DNA of 36,019 bases from a virus. Shown piece by piece: positions 1 through 5,788 of the stretch. Position 1 is the first letter of the stretch. Every line of letters starts with the position of its first letter. The position numbers were made by a program, and so were the translations under genes. The notes beneath the pieces are model-generated. The model ran no database searches. It worked only from the letters and a program-made list of their open reading frames with translations, and had not been told where the DNA came from. The stretch covers positions 1 through 36,019 of IMG/VR virus record IMGVR_UViG_3300037502_001445; one strand, written 5' to 3'.

Positions 1-323
1 CCGTCTCCGCCAATGCTGACGTGTTCGGCAATGCTCGGGTGTTAGGCAATGCTCGGGTGTTCGGCAATGCTCGGGTGTTAGGCAATGCTCGGGTGTTAGG
101 CAATGCTTGGGTGTCCGGCAATGCTCGGGTGTTCGGCAATGCTCGGGTGTTAGGCAATGCTTGGGTGTCCGGCAATGCTCGGGTGTTCGGCAATGCTTGG
201 GTGTCCGGCGATGCTCGGGTGTCCGGCGATGCTCGGGTGTTAGGCAATGCTGAGGTGTTCGGCAATGCTCGGGTGTTAGGCAATGCTTGGGTGTCCGGCG
301 ATGCTCGGGTGTCCGGCGATGCT
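1..323 (+). repeat. 18-bp tandem repeat array (hexapeptide coding), left copy
   Basis: Direct reading shows about 17 tandem 18-bp units of the form GGCAATGCTCGGGTGTTA/C. Units differ mainly at the last base of the Leu/Phe codon and in a few Arg/Trp/Glu codons, alternating L and F over much of the array. DNA-level identity, not just protein-level, indicates recent expansion by unequal recombination or slippage. The first unit (bases 3-20) is divergent. The same array continues at 35862-36019. Confidence 0.97.
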
Positions 324-560
324 GAAAAGTGCGCTAAAAAAGCATTCACATTGTCAACCGATAGTTACCACCTAACTATAACCGACACACACATTACAAT
401 AGGCTGCCAAAATCACCCTATAGATTTTTGGGAAAAAGCATCAGTAGATGACATTCGCAGAATGGATGGTGACGGAAGCGCTGAGCTTTGGAAGAAGTAC
501 AAGCCGTTTATTTTAATGCTTGAGAAGCAAAGAAACGGAGATAACAATGCCAAAAATTAA
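1..560 (+). CDS. Hexapeptide-repeat protein, 3' part (5' part at 35706-36019)
   Basis: The frame is already open at base 3, so this is the C-terminal part of a protein whose start lies at the other end of the window. About 17 near-identical hexapeptides of the type G-N/D-A-R/W/E-V-L/F/S are followed, after about residue 105, by a non-repetitive tail containing the pattern TIGCQNHPIDFW and DDIRRMDGDG. The V-x-G-N-A-x period fits a left-handed beta-helix, as in YdcK-like and polymer-forming hexapeptide proteins that occur in enterobacterial phages; their function is not known to me. The stop TAA overlaps the next gene by 14 bases. Family resemblance is by pattern only. Confidence 0.85.
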   Translation, partial: VSANADVFGNARVLGNARVFGNARVLGNARVLGNAWVSGNARVFGNARVLGNAWVSGNARVFGNAWVSGDARVSGDARVLGNAEVFGNARVLGNAWVSGDARVSGDAEKCAKKAFTLSTDSYHLTITDTHITIGCQNHPIDFWEKASVDDIRRMDGDGSAELWKKYKPFILMLEKQRNGDNNAKN

Positions 561-735
561 CGTACTAGGCCATGAATTAACCGGAAGCCAAGAGGCTATC
601 GATGCGTTTAACAAATTCATGGTCAATCGAGCTAACGCAGAGTGCGAACGCATGGACAAGGCTCAGCAAACTATTAACTCAATTTACGCTCAGTTAAAAG
701 AGCTAGAAAAGCAGATTGGAGCAGAAGATGAATAA
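547..735 (+). CDS. Small phage protein, 62 aa, coiled-coil C-terminus
   Basis: Starts MPKINVLGHELTG at ATG 547, preceded by CGGAG at a proper distance; it begins 14 bases inside the end of the repeat-protein gene, so the two are translationally coupled. The second half (from about residue 30) is charged and helical with a heptad-like pattern ending LKELEKQIGAEDE. I recognise no family. An upstream in-frame start at 520 lies inside the neighbouring gene and lacks a good ribosome binding site. Confidence 0.75.
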   Translation: MPKINVLGHELTGSQEAIDAFNKFMVNRANAECERMDKAQQTINSIYAQLKELEKQIGAEDE

Positions 736-1312
736 CCTAACCAACGAAAAAATCCGAGCAATTTTGGATGGTGCGCCTGATGGAGTTTGTTCATTTGAAG
801 GGTGGCGGAAACGAGCGAAGTTTGGTTATACCGAAAGCCACAACCTATCCGACCTCCGCGAAATCCTCGCCCTGCGTGAGTCCTTATCTAAAATGATGGA
901 GCAACGAGACGAGTTTGATAATGAGTGCACGAAACTAGCCATGCAAAATAATAAGCTGAGTCAGCGTGTGGCGGAGTTGGAAAGCCAGCAGAATCCAGTT
1001 AAATGGTTCACGTACTGCTGTGATGACGGGTACAACGAGCATGATAGCTATGAAGCCGCAAAAGAATACGGTGATGAATTGGTGCGCTCGTGGTTGCATG
1101 ATTGCTGGGATGAAGAAGTTGCAAATGTCCGTATGGGCGTTGTTACCCATGAAGCGAAAGAGGGTGAAAGAACTTATCGTCAAGGCGAAATTGACGAAGA
1201 AGGTTGTGACGAATCAGGTATGTGGTGGGCTAGCGATTGGGATTATGTAGTCAACTGGTCGCTTGAACCACTCCCACAACCACCAAAGGAGAACATCAAT
1301 GAGCGAGATTAA
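728..1312 (+). CDS. Hypothetical phage protein with central coiled coil, 194 aa
   Basis: ATG 728 is preceded by GGAG (718-721) and overlaps the stop of the previous gene. The N-terminal third resembles the general style of Ea22/ead-type accessory phage proteins. A coiled coil at about residues 50-90 is followed by a very acidic, Trp- and Tyr-rich C-terminal half. No catalytic motif is visible. The start at TTG 716 is possible but less likely. The gene belongs to a run of tightly packed small rightward genes. Confidence 0.75.
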   Translation: MNNLTNEKIRAILDGAPDGVCSFEGWRKRAKFGYTESHNLSDLREILALRESLSKMMEQRDEFDNECTKLAMQNNKLSQRVAELESQQNPVKWFTYCCDDGYNEHDSYEAAKEYGDELVRSWLHDCWDEEVANVRMGVVTHEAKEGERTYRQGEIDEEGCDESGMWWASDWDYVVNWSLEPLPQPPKENINERD

Positions 1313-1553
1313 GCGGTATCACCCAATGATAGACAGAACAGGTCGTTACACGGCTGCAAAAATGCGTCAAATCGCTTGCGGTAGCTACGTTAACTACCAA
1401 GACCACACCGCAGCCCTCAACCAAGCGCTTATTGATGCGGTAGAGGATTTTACAGCGGAATTACTTAAAGAATGGGTAACAGGAATGACGTTAGCCGATG
1501 TATGGGGTGTCGAAAACAAATTCATCAAACAACTAAAGGAGCAAGGGGAATGA
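1299..1553 (+). CDS. Hypothetical phage protein, 84 aa
   Basis: Begins MSEIKRYHPMID at ATG 1299 with AAAGGAG upstream; it overlaps the previous gene end by 14 bases. The sequence is mixed charged and helical, with no motif I recognise. Its stop TGA overlaps the next start in an ATGA arrangement, suggesting coupled translation. Confidence 0.7.
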   Translation: MSEIKRYHPMIDRTGRYTAAKMRQIACGSYVNYQDHTAALNQALIDAVEDFTAELLKEWVTGMTLADVWGVENKFIKQLKEQGE

Positions 1554-1780
1554 AAAGCAAATTAAAGCTACCAGATTGGACTAAAAACCTACCTAATAAA
1601 GCGCTTATAAACGCTAAAGATATGGCAAAAATATCAGGCTACAAAGATGTCCACTGTGCAGTCAATCAGGGTTCTTTGCCTAAGCCTAGCCATCGCTTTG
1701 ATGGCGGCAGAAACAAAGGCATGATGATGTGGAAGCTTGGGGATCTAAGAAAAGCAGAGAAGGAACAACTTGATGACTAA
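1550..1780 (+). CDS. Small AlpA/excisionase-like winged-helix DNA-binding protein
   Basis: 76 aa, start ATG 1550 with AAGGGG ahead. Residues about 20-70 have the pattern of AlpA/MerR-like winged helices: an INAKDMAKISGY helix-turn-helix, then NQGSLPKPSHRF (the usual G-x-F/L-P-x-P turn) and a C-terminal MMMWKLGDLRKAE helix. Such proteins act as excisionases or transcription regulators. No integrase is present in the window, so a regulatory or orphan role is more likely than excision. Family assignment is by motif inspection. Confidence 0.7.
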   Translation: MKSKLKLPDWTKNLPNKALINAKDMAKISGYKDVHCAVNQGSLPKPSHRFDGGRNKGMMMWKLGDLRKAEKEQLDD

Positions 1781-1952
1781 CACGGAAGAATTGATCCATG
1801 AATTACGCATGAACTGTGATCACGATGCGGCCAATCTTATTGAAGAACTCCAAGCCCGATGCGCAGAGTTGGAGCGGGAGCGTGATGAGTTATTGAAAAA
1901 GCTGAACGATTTAGGTAATATCAACTTAGGCTGTGAGAAGCCGAACAAGTAA
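1773..1952 (+). CDS. Small coiled-coil phage protein, 59 aa
   Basis: MTNTEELIHELRMN start at ATG 1773 overlapping the upstream stop; AAGGA lies 8-12 bases ahead. Residues 1-50 form an acidic amphipathic helix ending in a heptad pattern (ELERERDELLKKLNDLG), as in many small Ea22-like phage proteins. Function unknown. Confidence 0.65.
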   Translation: MTNTEELIHELRMNCDHDAANLIEELQARCAELERERDELLKKLNDLGNINLGCEKPNK

Positions 1953-1962
1953 GTGTAAAAAC

Positions 1963-2036
1963 AGCGAGTGCATTGTTTTCGGAGGTCAGCTTACAGGCCA
2001 ATTCTCACCCGATTACAGTGCATTCGCTTTTTTATT
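1963..2036 (+). promoter_or_regulatory. Long inverted repeat with U-tract ahead of the HNH/AP2 gene
   Basis: AGCGAGTGCATTGT (1963-1976) can pair with ACAGTGCATTCGCT (2015-2028) over 14 bp with two G-U pairs; the second arm is followed by TTTTTT. A GGAGGT element (1981-1986) lies in the loop, and TTG-GTG-ATG start candidates follow at 2035-2041. It may be an intrinsic terminator or a hairpin controlling translation of the downstream gene. The pairing is seen in the sequence; the role is inferred. Confidence 0.6.
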
Positions 2037-2040
2037 GGTG

Positions 2041-2616
2041 ATGATTATGGCAAGACTTATTGCTGGAGTTGGAAATAAAGACGTTGTGCCAATTGAAGAG
2101 GGGATTTTCAAAGCTTGGTCAGCAATGCTGCACAGGTGTTACGGAAACACGATGAGAAGCAGGAAAACTAATTGCTACGATGGTGTCGAGGTTTGTCATG
2201 AATGGCTTACGTTCTCAAACTTTCAGTCTTGGGCAAAAACAAGATACAAGAAAGGGCTTCAATTAGATAAGGATATTTTATGCCGAGGTTCAAGTAAAAT
2301 TTATTCTCCTGATACTTGTTTGTTTGTAACGGCAGAGATAAACAACTTCTTGTCGTGCGTAAAAAGGACAGAAAGAGAAACACCAGTTGGCGTGCAGGTT
2401 GTTGACAAGAAAAATCCTTACATGGCATTTATAAGCAAAAAAAATAAAACTATAAACCTTGGTTATTATGATAACCCAAAAGACGCGCACAACGCATGGT
2501 TAAAAGAAAAGATTTCAATTGGACTTGAACTATCAAAAGGCGTTGAATTAGAAGAAGCAAGATTAAGTTTTATCGAGTTTATAAAAAGCGATAGATTTGC
2601 AAAATCTTTCAGGTAA
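2041..2616 (+). CDS. HNH/AP2-type endonuclease-like mobile protein
   Basis: About 191 aa from ATG 2041 (alternative ATG 2047; the frame is open further upstream to 1933 but that part is not protein-like). The order FKAWSAMLHRCYG, NCYDGVEVCHEWL.FSNFQSWA, GLQLDKDIL, YSPDTCLFVTAEINN is the familiar signature of free-standing phage HNH-like homing proteins, and the C-terminal GVQVVDKKNPYMAFISKKN plus LGYYDNPKDAHNAWL pattern is an AP2-type DNA-binding repeat. The gene is richer in A and T than its neighbours, fitting a mobile insert. Start choice is uncertain because no strong ribosome site directly precedes it. Confidence 0.75.
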   Translation: MIMARLIAGVGNKDVVPIEEGIFKAWSAMLHRCYGNTMRSRKTNCYDGVEVCHEWLTFSNFQSWAKTRYKKGLQLDKDILCRGSSKIYSPDTCLFVTAEINNFLSCVKRTERETPVGVQVVDKKNPYMAFISKKNKTINLGYYDNPKDAHNAWLKEKISIGLELSKGVELEEARLSFIEFIKSDRFAKSFR

Positions 2617-2630
2617 AACAGGCCGATAAT

Positions 2631-2831
2631 ATGAAAACCGACACCACTAAACTAAAAGACTTCGATATGTGCGTATACCTTAACACTGAAACAAAATAGG
2701 TCGCATTGTGTGGGTGGTGCGGAAAGACAAAGCGATTCATCAATCTAGATTCATCAGTCGACAGTAAAGAGTTTGATGCGACACATTTTATCGAGTACCC
2801 GAAAGATGGAAGTCAGGGTAATTTGATATAA
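2631..2831 (+). pseudogene. Small ORF interrupted by one in-frame TAG
   Basis: From ATG 2631 the frame runs 22 codons to TAG at 2697 and then stays open for 43 more codons to TAA 2829-2831, ten bases before the next gene start. The part after TAG has protein-like features (LCGWCGKTKRF, a CxxC pair) and ends at a normal gene junction. This looks like one 66-codon gene carrying an amber mutation, or a sequencing error. Function unknown. Confidence 0.45.
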
Positions 2832-2840
2832 GGAGCAACC

Positions 2841-3116
2841 ATGATTACCGAATGGCACCACAAAACAGCACAGGCATATGCAAAGGCGCATCACGGTCAC
2901 GTTAACGAGTTGCGCAGAAACAAAGCCAGTATGACTTTACCAGGCTACTCATCAGCACAGCACAGGAGCTATTACGAGATGGAAGCATGGCTAATAAATT
3001 CCGGCGTAGTAATCGACGTTAGCAGAGAAAAGCAGCGTGAAACACCGCAAAGAGTTATTGATAAAATACGCAATTGTTGCCAGCGTGCGTCGAGCATCAT
3101 GCATTCTATCGCATAA
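2841..3116 (+). CDS. Hypothetical phage protein, 91 aa
   Basis: Starts MITEWHHKTAQAYAKAHH at ATG 2841 with AAGGAG (2830-2835) at good spacing. His-rich and basic, with two Cys near the C-terminus. No family recognised. It ends just before a promoter for the next gene, so it probably closes the operon that begins at the repeat gene. Confidence 0.7.
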   Translation: MITEWHHKTAQAYAKAHHGHVNELRRNKASMTLPGYSSAQHRSYYEMEAWLINSGVVIDVSREKQRETPQRVIDKIRNCCQRASSIMHSIA

Positions 3117-3140
3117 ATCATGCAGTTCGTCGCAGTTTTA

Positions 3141-3168
3141 TTGCGGTAGTTTCATGCGCACGTATACT
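3141..3168 (+). promoter_or_regulatory. Sigma70-type promoter for 3204
   Basis: TTGCGG (3141-3146), 16-base spacer, TATACT (3163-3168). The leader that follows (ACGCAACAACGAGTGCAGATAAA then ATG, in part) resembles leaders of other early genes in this genome. Confidence 0.6.
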
Positions 3169-3203
3169 GGAATCATCAAAACGCAACAACGAGTGCAGAT
3201 AAA

Positions 3204-3623
3204 ATGTTTCACACAAGTCCGGTAAAAATCGAATCAATCAACAACAACGGCATCGCTGGCAGCTGCTTGTTTTTCTCTGATGATGTTTATCGTATGAGCA
3301 GTGAAAGCAAGTTTGTTTATGAAGCTGACTTCAATTGCGTTTCTGCAAGCCAGCTGCACGATGAGGAAATCATCAACGAGATTGCAAACTACTTTGACGT
3401 TGACGCGGAAACCGCAGAAGCATTGCTTGATGGCAGCGAGAACGAGTGGAACCTAGAAGGTTTCGAATGCGATGGTGACGATAGTTGGTGGTTGCAGGGT
3501 AAACGAGGCGAATGCGCAGTAAAAATGGGCTACGACGGCTGTGAAGACGAAGATGAGCAAGGCACTGTTTACATCGTGCCGATGCTTGGGCGTGAGTCGG
3601 AGCTTACTTTAATCGAATCGTAA
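3204..3623 (+). CDS. MFHTSP-type phage protein, possible ADP-ribosyltransferase fold
   Basis: 139 aa. The protein opens with FHTSP, has LFFSDDVYRM at about residue 27, and ends with GYDGCEDEDEQGTVYIV. This H-T, FF-x5-Y and D-E-Q-G-T-x-Y order resembles polyvalent ADP-ribosyltransferase-like phage proteins (H-Y-E/Q type), which often modify host proteins early in infection. The middle is acidic and helical. It is the first gene behind its own promoter, fitting early expression. The family call is inference from motif order, not from alignment; a plain conserved hypothetical is the alternative. Confidence 0.7.
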   Translation: MFHTSPVKIESINNNGIAGSCLFFSDDVYRMSSESKFVYEADFNCVSASQLHDEEIINEIANYFDVDAETAEALLDGSENEWNLEGFECDGDDSWWLQGKRGECAVKMGYDGCEDEDEQGTVYIVPMLGRESELTLIES

Positions 3624-3633
3624 TGGAGGGAAT

Positions 3634-3786
3634 ATGATTAACGACTACATGGTGAAGAAAGCCGAGAAATCAAAGCGAAAAGCACGAGATTGGTTCGGCG
3701 ACGCTGTATCGTTCGCGCTTTTCATTGTGTGGGCTATGGTGTTAGGCGGAATGTCAGGCCTTGCTTACAATGCTATCTTTGGTTAA
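3634..3786 (+). CDS. Small single-pass membrane protein, 50 aa
   Basis: ATG 3634 follows GGAGGG at 3625-3630. A basic N-terminus (KKAEKSKRKARDW) precedes one hydrophobic segment (about residues 24-45, AVSFALFIVWAMVLGGMSGL). Such short basic-then-hydrophobic proteins usually sit in the inner membrane with the N-terminus in the cytoplasm. Function unknown. The next small membrane gene overlaps its end. Confidence 0.7.
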   Translation: MINDYMVKKAEKSKRKARDWFGDAVSFALFIVWAMVLGGMSGLAYNAIFG

Positions 3787-3892
3787 TGAGATTTTACTGA
3801 TTTACATATTAGCCAGTCTTGCAATCTGCTTCGCAGGTTGGATTTGGCTGGCATGGGTTGAACATCGAGAGGAGAAAAAAAGTGAACGTTGA
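3779..3892 (+). CDS. Tiny membrane protein, 37 aa, probable TTG start
   Basis: Frame from TTG 3779 gives a hydrophobic helix (LLIYILASLAICFAGWIWLAWV) followed by a charged tail EHREEKKSER; this layout is common in tiny phage membrane proteins. It overlaps the preceding gene by 8 bases and the following gene by 11 bases in different frames, so translation is probably coupled. No ATG is available in frame and the ribosome site is weak, so the start is uncertain. Confidence 0.5.
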   Translation: MVNEILLIYILASLAICFAGWIWLAWVEHREEKKSER

Positions 3893-4076
3893 ACAACTAA
3901 AAAAAGAAGTTAGCGGAGTAAAATTTATTGTAAAAGACAGCTTTTGCGGTTGGTGGACAAAAGATGGCTTCACAAACGACGAGTCGAAAGCTCATGTTTT
4001 TTGTGGAAAGTTTGAATCTGAAAGCCAAGCTGAGGCAGTTTTAAAGCATGGCTGTCAATTGAAGGCTGTTGATTAA
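3882..4076 (+). CDS. Hypothetical phage protein, 64 aa (GTG start)
   Basis: GTG 3882 is preceded by GAGGAG at 3869-3874, a better start than the upstream TTG 3819. The protein contains an aromatic core (FCGWWTKDGFTNDES) and a C-terminal EAVLKHGCQLK segment resembling a small alpha/beta fold. No family recognised. Confidence 0.65.
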   Translation: MNVEQLKKEVSGVKFIVKDSFCGWWTKDGFTNDESKAHVFCGKFESESQAEAVLKHGCQLKAVD

Positions 4077-4103
4077 TTAGCAAAAAAATGGATAAAGCAA
4101 AAC

Positions 4104-4418
4104 GTGAAGCGATTGATAAAGCGGTGGTTGCCGCCTGTTAGAAGCAAGTGGAAACACCGAAATGGTAATATTTACACTGTTGAGGGGTACGCAAATGAGT
4201 ACAGCACGAGCGATAAATACCCAGTCACAGTTATATATGTCGGTGAAAATGGCAAGCGTTGGTGCAGGCCTGCCGATGATTGGTTGCGATCAATGACAGA
4301 GCATGCCGAGCGCGATGAGTTGATTGATGAACTAGACAGGCTCATGAACTCACCAAGTCAGCGTCGAGCTATAGCCGCTCGTATTGTAGACAAAGGCTGG
4401 CGACCACCCAAAAACTAG
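4104..4418 (+). CDS. Phage protein of DUF1653-like type, 104 aa
   Basis: GTG start at 4104. The core SKWKHRNGNIYTVEGYANEYST..YPVTVIYVGENGKRWCRPADDW is typical of small SH3-like DUF1653-type domains that occur in phages and bacteria; their role is unknown. A helical tail follows (ERDELIDELDRLM). The stop is TAG, after which the frame stays open to another TAG at 4506. A 16-codon ORF (ATG 4088) in another frame overlaps the start and may act as a leader. Confidence 0.65.
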   Translation: MKRLIKRWLPPVRSKWKHRNGNIYTVEGYANEYSTSDKYPVTVIYVGENGKRWCRPADDWLRSMTEHAERDELIDELDRLMNSPSQRRAIAARIVDKGWRPPKN

Positions 4419-4566
4419 GCTAAAATAAACACACCCGAAAGGGCGTTTAGAATGTTGACAGTGGGAAAGACTACACGCGGCGCACAGGACACATTACGAA
4501 CCCGATAGGTGCCGCATGTCATTTAATCGGTAAGCATCGACCGGCGTGGCAGGGCGACCAATTTAA
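4419..4566. other. Structured spacer before the tRNA gene, with an 18-codon ORF at 4452
   Basis: 148 bases without a clear gene. A CCC-GAAA-GGG hairpin lies at about 4434-4443; CCGAT/ATCGG and CGGT/ACCG inverted repeats lie at about 4502-4545. A -35-like TTGACA (4455-4460) has no matching -10. A small ORF from ATG 4452 to TAG 4508 is preceded by AAAGGG; it is in the frame of the upstream gene and continues to TAA 4522 if TAG is read through. I cannot decide whether this is RNA or a degraded gene. Confidence 0.35.
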
Positions 4567-4643
4567 GCGTCATTAGCTCAATTGGATAGAGCAACAGCCT
4601 TCTAAGCTGTCGGTTGCAGGTTCGATTCCTGCATGACGCGCCA
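4567..4643 (+). tRNA. tRNA-Arg (anticodon TCT)
   Basis: A complete cloverleaf can be folded by eye: acceptor GCGTCAT/ATGACGC, D stem GCTC/GAGC, anticodon stem ACAGC/GCTGT with loop CTTCTAA (anticodon TCT, reading AGA), T stem GCAGG/CCTGC with loop TTCGATT, and an encoded CCA at 4641-4643. Phage tRNA-Arg(UCU) genes commonly supply a tRNA that is rare in the host. Confidence 0.95.
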
Positions 4644-4658
4644 ACTTAAGGCATAGAC

Positions 4659-4841
4659 ATGAACGAACTAGAAACCCAATCATGCGAGATAACATACCGC
4701 AAAGTTCGCGGGATAAAAGTTGTTCAATGCTTCGTTGATGGCCTGCTATTCGATGAAAGCACAAAGGTTCACGGAACCTGGTATCCAATTGACACCGAAA
4801 ACGGCGAGCTTTACTACGATGAGCCGGAGACTATTCACTAA
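4659..4841 (+). CDS. Hypothetical phage protein, 60 aa
   Basis: ATG 4659, with AAGG about 8 bases before. Acidic with a beta-rich pattern (ITYRKVRGIKVVQCFVDGLLFDES). Its TAA overlaps the ATG of the HslV-like gene (TAATG), so the two are probably co-translated. Family unknown. Confidence 0.7.
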   Translation: MNELETQSCEITYRKVRGIKVVQCFVDGLLFDESTKVHGTWYPIDTENGELYYDEPETIH

Positions 4842-5278
4842 TGACCACTATTGCATACGACCATAGCAAAAAACAGATAGCGGTTGACAGCCGAGCATCA
4901 GGCGACAACTTAATCCACAGCGACAAGGCTAAAAAGTGGCTTTATCACAAAAGCGAAATCTGGTTTTTTACAGGCTCTTTATGCGACAATGAAAAGCTAC
5001 TCGGCATGGAGCATGACCACAATCCGGAAGTTAAGCCAGACTGCACAGCCTTAATGGTCAAAGACAGTCAAGTTTATCTAGTTACGTTTAATGGCGACTA
5101 CTGCGCCCACACTAAAATTGATTACGATTTTACACTAGGCTCAGGCAGCGACTTTGCATTAGCAGCATTAGATTTTAATAAAACAGCTAAAGAGGCTGTT
5201 GCATACGCAAAAACCCGAGACACTAAGACTGGCGGCAAAGTACACGTTTACGATATTGCATCAGCCAAATTCCTCTGA
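4841..5278 (+). CDS. HslV-like proteasome-family (Ntn hydrolase) protein
   Basis: 145 aa, begins MTTIAYDHSKKQIAVDSRAS. Removing Met would expose the nucleophile Thr as in HslV (TTI...). Also kept are the Asp in IAVDSRA, a Lys pair at about 31-32 (position of the HslV catalytic Lys) and the LGSGSDFALAALDF loop matching the HslV GSGG-x-A-AA motif. The family cleaves peptides inside an oligomeric chamber; phage members exist but their targets are not established. No HslU-like ATPase is in the window. It sits directly before the terminase promoter; a role in head maturation or in degrading host proteins is conjecture. Confidence 0.8.
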   Translation: MTTIAYDHSKKQIAVDSRASGDNLIHSDKAKKWLYHKSEIWFFTGSLCDNEKLLGMEHDHNPEVKPDCTALMVKDSQVYLVTFNGDYCAHTKIDYDFTLGSGSDFALAALDFNKTAKEAVAYAKTRDTKTGGKVHVYDIASAKFL

Positions 5279-5279
5279 T

Positions 5280-5308
5280 TTGCCATAACCCACCAATAAC
5301 CCTATAAT
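5280..5308 (+). promoter_or_regulatory. Sigma70 promoter for the packaging/head operon
   Basis: TTGCCA (5280-5285), 17-base spacer, perfect TATAAT (5303-5308) followed by CAC. The same CTATAATCAC block recurs at the scaffold promoter. Start of transcription would fall about 40 bases before the terminase small-subunit gene. Confidence 0.75.
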
Positions 5309-5356
5309 CACTGTAACGGCAGGTTGCCAATCATTTTTGCTTAGGTGAGGTTCACG

Positions 5357-5788
5357 GTGGCAAAAGACAATTCACTATCCGCAAAGCAAAGAGCTTTCGT
5401 TACTGAGTACGTAAAAGACCACAACGCAACAAAAGCGGCAGAGCGAGCAGGATATTCTAAAAAAACCGCTTATTCACAAGGCCAGCGTTTGTTGAAGAAA
5501 GCTGAGATAAAATCAGCTGTAGAGTCATTCGAGAAAGAACGAGGCGAAAAAGCTGGCTTAACTGTTGATTGGTTCGTATCTAACTTAATGAGCCTTCATG
5601 AAAAGTCAGTCAGAACAATCATCGACCAACAAGGCAACACCCGCATGGATTCGCCCGCCACCGCAGCAAAGTGCTTGGAAATGAGCATGAAGTATTTGAA
5701 CATAGCAGGCGGCGCTGATAGCGATGAAGGTGATTCGCCTATAACCATTCAGATTGTAAACCCTAATGCCTCAGATAAAGCCGAGTAA
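5357..5788 (+). CDS. terS: Terminase small subunit
   Basis: 143 aa. The N-terminal helix-turn-helix SAKQRAFVTEYVKDHNATKAAERAGYSKKTAYSQG is the classic Terminase_2 DNA-binding domain, followed by a helical oligomerisation region and an acidic C-terminus. It recognises the packaging site and delivers DNA to the large subunit. GTG 5357 is chosen because GAGG lies 6 bases upstream and the protein then starts MAKDN; GTG 5345 would place the ribosome site inside the gene. It overlaps the large-subunit gene by 23 bases. Confidence 0.92.
   Translation: MAKDNSLSAKQRAFVTEYVKDHNATKAAERAGYSKKTAYSQGQRLLKKAEIKSAVESFEKERGEKAGLTVDWFVSNLMSLHEKSVRTIIDQQGNTRMDSPATAAKCLEMSMKYLNIAGGADSDEGDSPITIQIVNPNASDKAE

Noticed and set aside
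1-323. CRISPR array
   Set aside because: The 18-bp units are contiguous, with no unique spacers, and stay in one reading frame coding for hexapeptides.
935-1183. Leftward ORF opposite the 728 gene
   Set aside because: It is a mirror of a real gene on the plus strand, has no ribosome site and its protein is not of normal composition.
1550-1780. Excisionase of an integration module
   Set aside because: No integrase or attachment-site-like repeat is present, so the AlpA-like protein was left as a general DNA-binding protein.
4455-4483. Promoter starting with TTGACA before the tRNA
   Set aside because: No -10 box at 15-19 bases; the sequence there is CGGCGC-rich.
2697-4508. TAG recoded as a sense codon in this phage
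   Set aside because: Several well-defined genes (portal, MazG-like, 25723, 34563) end in TAG, often with another stop within a few codons, and the only tRNA found reads AGA, not UAG.
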